Assembly: GCA_937930165.1 (NCBI GenBank)
Contig: CALGVL010000132.1
Span: forward strand, 1-15,044
Reading direction: 5' to 3'
DNA from: an uncultured Acetobacteraceae bacterium
GTDB lineage: Bacteria > Pseudomonadota > Alphaproteobacteria > Acetobacterales > Acetobacteraceae
DNA length: 15,044 nucleotides
In this document: positions 1 through 6,289 of the stretch, piece after piece
How positions within the stretch are numbered: the stretch's first letter is position 1
How the letters are laid out: each line of letters opens with the position of its first letter
Notes under the pieces: generated by a model
The model's database searches: none
Seen by the model: the letters and a program-made list of their open reading frames with translations, nothing else
What the model was told of the DNA's origin: nothing
Program-made: the position numbers and the translations under genes

Positions 1-393
1 CCGGCCCAGGCGGCGATCCTCGGCGCGCAGGTGAAGGCCGGCATCTCCGGCCTCTCGGAATTTGCCGAGCAGATCAAGGCCGGCCGCATGCGGGCCCTGG
101 CCACCACGGGCGAGACGCGCAGCGATCCGGACATTCCGACGCTGAAGGAGAGCGGCGTGGATGTGGTGACCACCAATTGGCGCGGCGTCTTCGCGCCCCC
201 GGGCCTCCGCCCCGATGCGCGGGAGAAGCTGACGGCGCTGATAGCCGAGATCCACGCCCTGCCCGCCTGGAAGGAGATGCTGAAGACCCGGGGCTGGCAG
301 GATGCCTTCCTCACTGGCCAGGCCTTTGAGGCCTTCCTGCAGCGCGACCGGGAGCAGACGGAGACGGTGCTGAAGGAGGTCGGGCTGGCGTGA
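1..393 (+). CDS. TctC/Bug-family tripartite tricarboxylate transporter binding protein, C-terminal part
   Basis: The frame is open from the window edge to TGA at 391-393, giving the last 130 residues of a periplasmic binding protein; the 5' part lies outside. Visible Bug-family features are GISGLSEFAEQIKAGRMRAL (binding-lobe segment before the 'RALA.TG..R....PDIPTLKESG' stretch) and 'NWRGVFAPPGLRPDAREKL', followed by the C-terminal helix ending in EVGLA. Bug/TctC proteins capture carboxylates or related small molecules in the periplasm and deliver them to TctAB. Here tctB and tctA follow directly, so this is the cognate receptor of a full TTT system. Its substrate cannot be read from sequence. 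The last codons contain a perfect Shine-Dalgarno sequence, and the stop overlaps a GTG start in a GTGA, so translation probably continues into the micro-ORF at 390-524. Confidence 0.93.
   Translation, partial: PAQAAILGAQVKAGISGLSEFAEQIKAGRMRALATTGETRSDPDIPTLKESGVDVVTTNWRGVFAPPGLRPDAREKLTALIAEIHALPAWKEMLKTRGWQDAFLTGQAFEAFLQRDREQTETVLKEVGLA
373..380 (+). promoter_or_regulatory. Perfect Shine-Dalgarno inside the tctC 3' end
   Basis: AAGGAGGT is a full match to the anti-SD of 16S rRNA. It lies inside the tctC codons for K-E-V, 9 nt before the GTG at 390. No other start lies at a suitable distance, so it supports real translation of the small frame 390-524. Confidence 0.6.
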
Positions 394-524
394 CGGCCCG
401 CGGGTCCGGTGCGCCGTCGCGGCGCGGGCTGTTCGCCAACGCCGCGGGCCTGGCGCTCAGCGCCCTTCCGGAGCGCGACCGGGCGCAGACCGCGGCGGTC
501 CTGCAGGGGCTTGGGCTGGCATGA
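390..524 (+). CDS. 44-codon micro-ORF: Tat-like signal fused to a TctC C-terminal tail (probable TctC remnant)
   Basis: Seen: GTG at 390 overlaps the tctC stop (GTGA), and TGA at 522-524 overlaps the tctB start (ATGA). The product begins with a hydrophilic stretch, then SRRGLFANAAGLALSALP, which resembles the twin-arginine signal of Bug proteins. It then passes directly into [17 protein letters not shown], which matches the end of the upstream TctC (QRDREQTETVLKEVGLA) at 10 of 17 positions. The approximately 280-residue mature binding domain is absent. A perfect SD precedes the start. The simplest reading is a second, tandem tctC that lost its middle in frame, leaving signal plus tail. It may persist only as a translational bridge to tctB, or make a short exported peptide. 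Because the frame is intact and coupled I list it as a CDS, but a dead remnant is equally possible. Confidence 0.5.
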   Translation: MTARGSGAPSRRGLFANAAGLALSALPERDRAQTAAVLQGLGLA

Positions 525-1048
525 GCGACGCCGCACCGCGGCCGGATTCCTCCCTTTGGCCGGACCTGTTGGCCGGGCTTTTCGTCCTGTTCCTCGGCGG
601 ATTGGCCTTGTGGCAGGCCATGGTGATCCCGGTCTCGCCGATCTATGCGCAGGTTGGGCCGAAGGCGGTGCCCTACGCCGTCGCCGGCGGGCTGCTGCTG
701 CTGGGCGCGGGACTGGTCTATGCCGCGCTGCGCGGCGGCTGGTCCTGGGAACTGGAGGGGGTGCAGCAGGCGCCGCCGACCAATTGGCGGGCACTGACCC
801 TGATGTCGGCAGGGCTCCTGGCGAATCTGGCGCTGATCGGGCCGCTTGGCTTCTCCTTCGCGGCGACGGCGCAATTCGTGCTTGTGGCGGCGGCTTTCGG
901 CTCCCGCCGGTTCCTGCGCGACCTGGTGGTAGCGCTGGTGCTGACGCTGGCGGTCTGGTTCGGCTTCGTGGAGGTGCTGGGGGTGAATATCGGCGCCGGC
1001 GTGCTGGAAGGGCTGATCCTGCGGGCGCTGGGGCAGGAGGTGCCCTGA
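521..1048 (+). CDS. tctB: TctB-family small membrane subunit of the TTT transporter
   Basis: This 175-residue protein has about four hydrophobic segments: near residues 13-33, 47-66, 88-110, and a split one at about 118-150. That is the size and topology of TctB, the small inner-membrane subunit of tripartite tricarboxylate transporters (equivalent in role to DctQ of TRAP systems). Sequence conservation in TctB is low, so the call rests on topology plus position between a TctC and a TctA. The ATG is embedded in the ATGA stop of the preceding micro-ORF, with AGGGG about 11 nt upstream, so expression is probably coupled. The stop is separated from the tctA ATG by one nucleotide. Confidence 0.9.
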   Translation: MSDAAPRPDSSLWPDLLAGLFVLFLGGLALWQAMVIPVSPIYAQVGPKAVPYAVAGGLLLLGAGLVYAALRGGWSWELEGVQQAPPTNWRALTLMSAGLLANLALIGPLGFSFAATAQFVLVAAAFGSRRFLRDLVVALVLTLAVWFGFVEVLGVNIGAGVLEGLILRALGQEVP

Positions 1049-1049
1049 G

Positions 1050-2549
1050 ATGGACCCGATCGCGGGCCTCTCCCTCGGCTTCTCCAATGCGCTGAGCTTC
1101 TCCAACCTGGGCTGGGCGCTGCTCGGCTGCTTCCTCGGCACCGCGGTCGGCGTGCTGCCGGGCATCGGGCCGGCGCTGACCATCGCCCTGCTGCTGCCCA
1201 TCACCTTCAAGGTGAGCGCCACCGGCGCCTTCATCCTGTTCTGCGGCGTCTTCTACGGCGCGATGTATGGCGGCTCCACCACCTCCATCCTGCTGAACAC
1301 GCCAGGGGAGAGCGGCTCCATCATCACCGCGCTGGAAGGCGCGAGGATGGCCCGCAGCGGCCGCGCCGGGCCGGCGCTGGCGACTGCCGCGGTGGGCAGC
1401 TTCGTCGCCGGTACGATCGGCACGCTGGGGATCAGCTTCCTCGGCCCGGTGGTGGTGGAGCTGGCGCTGCAACTGGGGCCGGCCGAGTATTTCTCGCTGA
1501 TGGTGCTGTGCTTCGTCACCGTCTCCGCCGTGCTGGGCGGTTCGGCGCTGCGGGGGCTGGTGTCGCTGTTCTTCGGGCTGTTGCTGGGGCTGGTCGGCAT
1601 CGACCTGCAGACCGGCCAGCCGCGCCTGACCTTCGGCATCCCGGAATTGCTGGATGGCGTGAATGTCGTGCTGGTCGCCGTGGCGCTGTTCGCGGTGGGG
1701 GAGACGCTCCACCTCGCCTGGCGCCATATCGAGGGCAAGCAGGAGGTGCGGCCGGTCGGCAGCATCATGATGTCGAGATCGGATGTCCGGCGCAGCATCG
1801 GCCCCTGGTTCCGCGGCGCGCTGCTCGGCTTTCCCTTCGGGGTCATGCCGGCGGGCGGCACCGAGATGCCGACCATGCTGAGCTACTACACCGAGCGGAA
1901 GCTGGCGAAGCCGGAGCACGCCAAGGAATTCGGCACCACCGGCGCCATCGAGGGCGTCGCCGGGCCGGAGGCCGCGAACAATGCCGCTGCCGCCGGCGTG
2001 CTGGTGCCGATGCTGACCCTCGGCCTGCCGACCAGCGCCACCGCCGCCATCATGTTGAGCGCTTTCCAGAGCTACGGCATCAATCCCGGCCCGATGCTGT
2101 TCACCCAGCAGGCGGATCTGGTCTGGACGCTGATCGCCAGCCTCTACATCGCCAATGTCCTGCTGGTGGTGCTGAACCTGCCGCTGGTCGGACTCTGGGC
2201 GCGCATCCTGAAGATCCCGCAGCCGCAGCTCTATGCCGGCATCCTGGTCTTCGCCACCATCGGCACCTATGGCATCAGCAATTCCATCACCGACCTGGTG
2301 CTGCTCTACGGCATCGGCGTGATCGCCATGTTCATGCGGCGCTTCGACTTCCCGACCGCGCCGGTGGTGATCGGCATGATCCTGGGGCCGATGGCGGAAC
2401 AGGCGATGCGCCAGGCGCTGACCATCAGCCAGGGCGACTGGACCACCTTCGTCACGCGCCCGGTCTCCCTGGCGATCCTGCTGCTGGCAGTGCTGGCGCT
2501 GCTCGGGCCGCGGCTCTACGGCGCCTGGGCGAGGCGGGCGACGGGCTGA
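1050..2549 (+). CDS. tctA: TctA-family large permease subunit of the TTT transporter
   Basis: The 499-residue, strongly hydrophobic protein has the usual TctA length and some twelve membrane segments. The N-terminal signature [19 protein letters not shown] (about residues 32-50) and the following '[15 protein letters not shown]' motif are typical of TctA. In the second half the internal repeat is visible as '[20 protein letters not shown]' and '[36 protein letters not shown]'. TctA forms the translocation path and uses an ion gradient to import substrate delivered by TctC. The start is one nucleotide after the tctB stop. A minus-strand gene converges on it, with its stop 24 nt downstream. Confidence 0.97.
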   Translation: MDPIAGLSLGFSNALSFSNLGWALLGCFLGTAVGVLPGIGPALTIALLLPITFKVSATGAFILFCGVFYGAMYGGSTTSILLNTPGESGSIITALEGARMARSGRAGPALATAAVGSFVAGTIGTLGISFLGPVVVELALQLGPAEYFSLMVLCFVTVSAVLGGSALRGLVSLFFGLLLGLVGIDLQTGQPRLTFGIPELLDGVNVVLVAVALFAVGETLHLAWRHIEGKQEVRPVGSIMMSRSDVRRSIGPWFRGALLGFPFGVMPAGGTEMPTMLSYYTERKLAKPEHAKEFGTTGAIEGVAGPEAANNAAAAGVLVPMLTLGLPTSATAAIMLSAFQSYGINPGPMLFTQQADLVWTLIASLYIANVLLVVLNLPLVGLWARILKIPQPQLYAGILVFATIGTYGISNSITDLVLLYGIGVIAMFMRRFDFPTAPVVIGMILGPMAEQAMRQALTISQGDWTTFVTRPVSLAILLLAVLALLGPRLYGAWARRATG

Positions 2550-2573
2550 AGCCTGCGCCCGCTGCCACTTCGA

Positions 2574-3458
2574 TCAGGCTGTGATCTCCAGCGAATCCTT
2601 GATCCGGTCCGCCACCGGCTGGGACAGGTTGAGCGCGCCGGCCAGGCGCGCGAGATAGTCCCGCTCGGCCTGCGTATCGACCTCGATGGCCATGAGCGAT
2701 GCCGCGTAAACCTCCGCGGCATCCTGCGGCGATGTCACGTCGCGGGCCAGGGCATCGATGTCCACCGGACCACGCAATTGCTGCAGCACGAAGTCACGTG
2801 CCTCGCGATCCTCGCCCGCCTCATCGAGCCTGCCGACGATCCGGTTCATCTCGTTGGCGTCGATCTGGCCATCGGCCTTGGCCGCCTGGATCATGGCCCG
2901 GAGCATGAGCAGCGCCTTGCGCTGCACATTTGCCGGATCCTCGTATCCCGGCAGGCTGGCCGGTGTGGCCTGCCCGGACGGGCCGGTGCCGGCCGATGCC
3001 GGGGGCGCATCCGCCCGTCCCTGGCCCTGGCCTTGCCCCTGCCCTTGCAGCGCCGAATAGGCCAGGCTGCCGAGCACGGCCATCAGGCCACCGCCGATCG
3101 CGCCCCGCCCGCCACCGAGCAGCGCACCCGCGAGCGCACCGAGCCCGCCGACCGCGGCCGGGTTGTTCCGTTCGAATTCCTGCCGTGGCGAACTCATGGC
3201 CCGTCTGGCCATGTCCGCCAGGCCGCCGAGCGTGTCGCTCATTCCGCCCTGTCCGCCCCCTGTGCGGCCGCCCAGGAGGTTGCCGAGCAGACCACCAAGG
3301 CCGCCCGATTGCGCGGAGGCGCCGCCGAGTTGCGACAGCAACTGGTCCAGCGGCCCGGCGCCCGTGCCCTTGCGCATCGCCGCATTCAGCCGGTTGGCGG
3401 CCGATGGCGCGGCGCGACTCTCGACCATCGAGCCAAGCAGCTTCGTTGCATCGAACAT
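2574..3458 (-). CDS. DUF533 / TerB-like (YebE-type) membrane-associated protein
   Basis: This is a 294-residue protein. Residues 1-30 are a short conserved head (MFDATKLLGSMV). Residues 45-135 are very rich in Gly, Leu and Ala, with GGLGALAGALLGGG and AIGGGLMAVLGSLAYSAL as likely membrane or amyloid-like segments. Residues 138-147 are a pure Gln-Gly repeat (five QG units). Residues 172-294 form the helical TerB-fold domain, with the DGQID acidic turn near 197-201 that resembles an EF-hand. This order matches DUF533 proteins such as E. coli YebE, an inner-membrane protein of unknown function linked to envelope stress. GGGAGG-type SD (GGGAGG then 6 nt) supports the ATG at 3458. It is tail-to-tail with tctA. 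Confidence 0.85.
   Translation of the reverse strand: MFDATKLLGSMVESRAAPSAANRLNAAMRKGTGAGPLDQLLSQLGGASAQSGGLGGLLGNLLGGRTGGGQGGMSDTLGGLADMARRAMSSPRQEFERNNPAAVGGLGALAGALLGGGRGAIGGGLMAVLGSLAYSALQGQGQGQGQGRADAPPASAGTGPSGQATPASLPGYEDPANVQRKALLMLRAMIQAAKADGQIDANEMNRIVGRLDEAGEDREARDFVLQQLRGPVDIDALARDVTSPQDAAEVYAASLMAIEVDTQAERDYLARLAGALNLSQPVADRIKDSLEITA
3026..3052 (-). repeat. Short tandem repeat encoding Gln-Gly dipeptides
   Basis: Imperfect 6-nt units (CCCTGG/CCTTGC on the plus strand) encode five consecutive Gln-Gly pairs in the DUF533 protein, at the junction between the Gly-rich membrane part and the TerB-like domain. Units differ at wobble bases, so it is not a perfect microsatellite, but copy number could vary between strains. 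Confidence 0.6.
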
Positions 3459-3599
3459 CCTGTCCTCCCGCCGTCACTGAATTGGCCGGACCATCCGCAA
3501 TCGAGGGGCGGGATCCCCGGCCCCCAGGCAGGGGCAACGTGCTCATGGGCCGCCGGATTGGTCCCGAAACACTGACGGAACGGAGAATTGCGCGATGCA

Positions 3600-3647
3600 T
3601 GCCGCGGCCTGCGATGCCGTGCCGCCGCCAGGTGGAAGGCCGCGGCA
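3600..3647. repeat. 11-bp perfect inverted repeat (hairpin) in the gap before DUF533
   Basis: TGCCGCGGCCT at 3600-3610 is exactly complementary to AGGCCGCGGCA at 3637-3647, with a 26-nt loop. It lies downstream of the monooxygenase stop (3740) and upstream of the DUF533 start (3458). No T-tract follows on either strand. It could terminate the monooxygenase transcript or form a leader structure. Only the sequence symmetry is certain. Confidence 0.5.
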
Positions 3648-3698
3648 CCGGCTCGCGCGAATGGCCGGTACGGCCGGCATGACGCAAGGACAAGGCGT

Positions 3699-3714
3699 GT
3701 CCGGAGCGCCGGAC
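3699..3714 (-). terminator. Possible terminator hairpin downstream of the LLM monooxygenase
   Basis: GTCCGG and CCGGAC form a perfect 6-bp stem around AGCG, 25 nt past the monooxygenase stop codon. A T-rich tract is lacking, so it would be a weak or Rho-assisted terminator. It belongs to a run of hairpins between 3505 and 3714. Confidence 0.3.
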
Positions 3715-3739
3715 GAGGCAGGCCCGGCGCCGAACGGCG

Positions 3740-5098
3740 TTACTCCGCGGCCACGCGCGGCCGCCAGTCGCCGCGCTCTGCGCGCTTCAGGCCGAGGTGA
3801 TCGCGCAGCGTCGGGCCGGTGTAGTCCTTGCGGAACAGCCCGCGCCGCTGCAGCTCCGGCACCACGAAGCGCACGAAATCGGCGTAGCTGCCCGGCACAT
3901 AGGAAGCGGAGATGACGAAGCCGTCGCAGGCGCCGGATACGAACCATTCCTCCAGCCGGTCCGCGACCTCCTTCGGGCCGCCGACCATGTCCATGCGCGG
4001 GCGGCCGCGGCCGCTGGCGGTGATGAAATCGCGCACGGTCGGATTCTTCTTGCCGGTGGCCTCCACCACCCGGTCGCGGATGGCCTGCAGGCCCTGGATG
4101 CCGGCCATTTCCTCATCCGTGAAGGGCTCGTCCATGCCCTTGCTGGCGAAGTCGAAATTCAGCGCCTCCGAGAGCAGGGAGAGGGCGTCGATCTCCAGCG
4201 GCAGCCTCTCGATCAGCGCTGCCTTGTCCTCGGCCTCGGCCTTGGTCGCGGCGCAGATAGGGTAGCAGAGGGTGGCGACCTTCACCTGGTCCGGATCGCG
4301 GCCCGCCTGCGCCACCATGGACTTGAACTCGGCATAGTCGCGCTTGCCGGAGGCGACGTCGTGATAGGCGACGAAGACCAGCTCCGCCCAGCGGGCGGAG
4401 AAGCGCTTGCCGCGGCCACTGGCCCCCGCCTGGATCAGCACCGGATGCCCCTGGGGTGAGCGCGGCACGGTGAAGGGGCCGCGGGAGGAGAGGAACCGTC
4501 CCTTGTAGTCCAGCCGGTGCACCTTGCTGCCATCGCCGAACCGGCCCGTGGCCTTGTCCACGATCAGCGCATCATCCTCCCAGGCATCCCAGTGGCCCAG
4601 AACGACCTCGACGAATTCATCGGCGCGGTCGTAGCGCAGGTCGTGCTCCATCATCTCGTCGCGGCCCATATTCGCCGCCTCGCCATCGTTCAGCGAGGTG
4701 ACGACGTTCCAGGCGGCGCGTCCGTTGCTCATCAGGTCGAGCGTCTGGAAGACGCGGGCGACGTGGAAGGGCTCGTAATAGGTGGTGGAGCAGGTGGCGC
4801 CGAGGCCGAGCCGCTGCGTCACCGCCGCCATCATGGTCAGCACCACGACGGGATCGAGCTTCACGCAGCGGATGCCGTGCTCGATGGTATGGTGATGGTC
4901 GCTGCCATAGCGATCCGGCATGGAGAGCCGGTCGTCGAAGAAGCCCAGGTCGAATTTCCCCGCCTCCAGGATCCGGCCGATCTCCTGGTAGTAGTCGGCC
5001 GAGAGGAAATCCGTGCGGCTCTCCGGATGCCGCCAGGAACTGGCGAGGTTGGTGCAGTTCTGCGCCTGCAGGAACCCGATCAGATGCATTTGCCGCAT
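3740..5098 (-). CDS. LLM-class flavin-dependent monooxygenase (NtaA/SnaA/DszA/SsuD-like)
   Basis: The 452-residue protein has the full length of the NtaA/SnaA/DszA branch of bacterial luciferase-like TIM barrels, which use FMNH2 from a partner reductase plus O2 to oxidise or cleave small substrates. Recognisable segments are N-terminal MRQMHLIGFLQ, 'SWRHPES', 'RILEAGKFDLGFFDDRLSMPD', 'DPVVVLTMMAAVTQRLGLGATCSTTYYEPFHVARVFQTLD', 'SNGRAAWNVVTS' followed by 'GEAANMG', and 'PQGHPVLIQAGASGRGKRFSARWAELVF'. These are the family's core FMN and phosphate-binding blocks. GGAGGAAGG lies 7 nt before the ATG at 5098. No flavin reductase gene is nearby. It is divergent from a Bug binding protein, which may import its substrate. 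The substrate is not predictable; nitrilotriacetate-, sulfone- and alkanesulfonate-active enzymes all share this scaffold. Confidence 0.95.
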   Translation of the reverse strand: MRQMHLIGFLQAQNCTNLASSWRHPESRTDFLSADYYQEIGRILEAGKFDLGFFDDRLSMPDRYGSDHHHTIEHGIRCVKLDPVVVLTMMAAVTQRLGLGATCSTTYYEPFHVARVFQTLDLMSNGRAAWNVVTSLNDGEAANMGRDEMMEHDLRYDRADEFVEVVLGHWDAWEDDALIVDKATGRFGDGSKVHRLDYKGRFLSSRGPFTVPRSPQGHPVLIQAGASGRGKRFSARWAELVFVAYHDVASGKRDYAEFKSMVAQAGRDPDQVKVATLCYPICAATKAEAEDKAALIERLPLEIDALSLLSEALNFDFASKGMDEPFTDEEMAGIQGLQAIRDRVVEATGKKNPTVRDFITASGRGRPRMDMVGGPKEVADRLEEWFVSGACDGFVISASYVPGSYADFVRFVVPELQRRGLFRKDYTGPTLRDHLGLKRAERGDWRPRVAAE

Positions 5099-5125
5099 GG
5101 CGCGTCCTTCCTCCGTCTCCCGGTG

Positions 5126-5156
5126 ATGTTAGCCCCCGGTCGTGCAGGGGCGTCAA
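5126..5156 (-). promoter_or_regulatory. Candidate sigma-70-type promoter for the LLM monooxygenase
   Basis: On the minus strand TTGACG (5151-5156, five of six matches to TTGACA) precedes TAACAT (5126-5131, four of six matches to TATAAT). The 19-nt spacer is longer than ideal. It leaves a short leader of about 20 nt to the SD-ATG at 5098. Confidence 0.35.
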
Positions 5157-5165
5157 TTCGCGCCC

Positions 5166-5196
5166 TTGCGGTGGGCGGCGGGCGGGATGCTAGGCT
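5166..5196 (+). promoter_or_regulatory. Candidate promoter for the Bug binding protein at 5240
   Basis: TTGCGG (5166-5171) and TAGGCT (5191-5196) are 19 nt apart. The second box is preceded by TGC, an extended -10 arrangement also seen as TGCTATGAT upstream of the phasin gene at 12381-12389. The 141-nt divergent gap must hold promoters for both genes. Confidence 0.33.
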
Positions 5197-5239
5197 CATT
5201 CCCGAAGCTGGCTGCCAATGACCCGCAGGGAGGATGCGA

Positions 5240-6220
5240 ATGGATGTGAGACGACGTGCCCTGCTGGCTGGCGCCGGGGGCCTGCTCGCCTTGCCCGCGG
5301 CGCGGGCGCGTGCCGAGACCGGCTGGCCGGACCGGCCGCTGCGCTTTGTCCTCGGCGGCGCTGCCGGCGGGGCCTCCGACATCTTCCTGCGCATCATGGA
5401 AACCCGACTGCGGGAGCGCCTGGGCCAGCCGCCGGTGATCGACCCGCGGCCCGGCGCGGGCGGGATGGTGGGGGCGGAGGTCACGGCCCGCTCGACGCCC
5501 GACGGCTACACCTTCTACATCAACCACATCGCCTCGCACGGCATCGGGCCGTCGCTCTACAAGCGCCTGTCCTTCGATCCTTTGAAGGACCTGCCCGGCG
5601 TGGCGCGCATCGCGCTGCTGCCCAATGTCCTGATCGTGAAGGGCGACGGGCCCATCCGCAGCCTCCAGGAGCTGATCGCCTATATCAAGGCCAATCCGGG
5701 GAAGGCGAATTTCGCCTCGGCCGGGTCCGGCACCTCCTCGCATCTCTCCGGCGTGCTCTTCGGGCAGCGGCTGGGGCTGGAGGTGACGCATGTGCCCTAT
5801 CGCGGCACCGCGCCCAGCATGGCGGCGGTGATGAACGGGGAGGTGCTGTTCGCGATCGACAACGCTCCGGCCTCCCGGCAGCAGGTGCTGTCGGGGATGC
5901 TGCGGGCGCTCGGCGTCTCCACCGCGCAGCGCGCCAGCACCGTGCCGGAGATCCCGACCTTGCAGGAGCAGGGCGTGCCGGATTTCGACGTCTCCTCCTG
6001 GTACGGCATCACCGCGCCGGCCGGCACGCCGCGGCCGATCATCGAGCGGTTGGGCGCCGAGGTCGTGGCCGCGCTGAAGGACCCGCAGGTCGTCGCCCGC
6101 CTGCGCGAATACGGGGCGGAGCCGGCGCCGCTCGGCCCCGCCGAATACGATGCCTTCATGGCGGCGGAAGTGGCGAAATGGGCGCCGGTGGTGCGGGCCT
6201 CGGGCGTGACGGTGGATTAG
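5240..6220 (+). CDS. Bug/TctC-family periplasmic binding protein (orphan)
   Basis: A 326-residue periplasmic receptor with Tat-like signal VRRRALLAGAGGLLALPAARARA. The mature domain follows the family order: 'GWPDRPLRFVLGGAAGGASDIFLR', 'LGQPPVIDPRPGAGGMVGAE', 'PDGYTFYI', 'LSFDPLKDL', 'ANFASAGSGTSSHL', 'VTHVPYRGTAPSMAAVMNGEV', and C-terminal 'WYGITAPAGTPRPIIERL'. I place the start at ATG 5240 because GGGAGG (5228-5233) lies 6 nt before it; the in-frame ATG at 5234 directly abuts that SD. No tctAB genes are adjacent, so it probably works with permeases elsewhere, as is usual for the expanded Bug families of Betaproteobacteria and Acetobacteraceae. It is divergent from the LLM monooxygenase and convergent with the GMC oxidoreductase, either of which could act on its ligand. 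Confidence 0.95.
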   Translation: MDVRRRALLAGAGGLLALPAARARAETGWPDRPLRFVLGGAAGGASDIFLRIMETRLRERLGQPPVIDPRPGAGGMVGAEVTARSTPDGYTFYINHIASHGIGPSLYKRLSFDPLKDLPGVARIALLPNVLIVKGDGPIRSLQELIAYIKANPGKANFASAGSGTSSHLSGVLFGQRLGLEVTHVPYRGTAPSMAAVMNGEVLFAIDNAPASRQQVLSGMLRALGVSTAQRASTVPEIPTLQEQGVPDFDVSSWYGITAPAGTPRPIIERLGAEVVAALKDPQVVARLREYGAEPAPLGPAEYDAFMAAEVAKWAPVVRASGVTVD

Positions 6221-6228
6221 CCCGCGAT

Positions 6229-6267
6229 CGCCCTGGGGTTCGGGGCAGTGCCGCGAACTCCAGGGCG
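6229..6267 (+). terminator. Long hairpin between convergent genes (likely terminator)
   Basis: CGCCCTGGGGTTCG (6229-6242) pairs with CGAACTCCAGGGCG (6254-6267) over 14 positions. The one non-Watson-Crick pair is a G-U wobble in plus-strand RNA but a C-A mismatch in minus-strand RNA. The loop holds a further GGC-AGT-GCC mini-stem. It starts 9 nt after the Bug gene stop (6220) and ends 22 nt before the GMC stop (6290). No T-tract follows, so it may block exonucleases or act with Rho. The wobble suggests it evolved for the plus-strand transcript. Confidence 0.6.
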
Positions 6268-6289
6268 TGAATCGCCGGCTCAACGGAAG

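Noticed and set aside
311..1234. Minus-strand open frame across the tctC-tctB-tctA junction
   Set aside because: Shadow frame with Arg/Pro/Gln-rich translation and no SD; overlaps three better supported genes.
2550..2580. AGCCTG...CAGGCT inverted repeat between tctA and the DUF533 gene as terminator
   Set aside because: Only 6 bp with a 19-nt loop, partly inside the DUF533 coding end, and no T-tract; not above chance in such DNA.
2778..3693. Several overlapping open frames on both strands over the DUF533 gene
   Set aside because: Only the minus-strand 294-residue frame shows a coherent domain order and an SD; the rest are low-complexity shadows.
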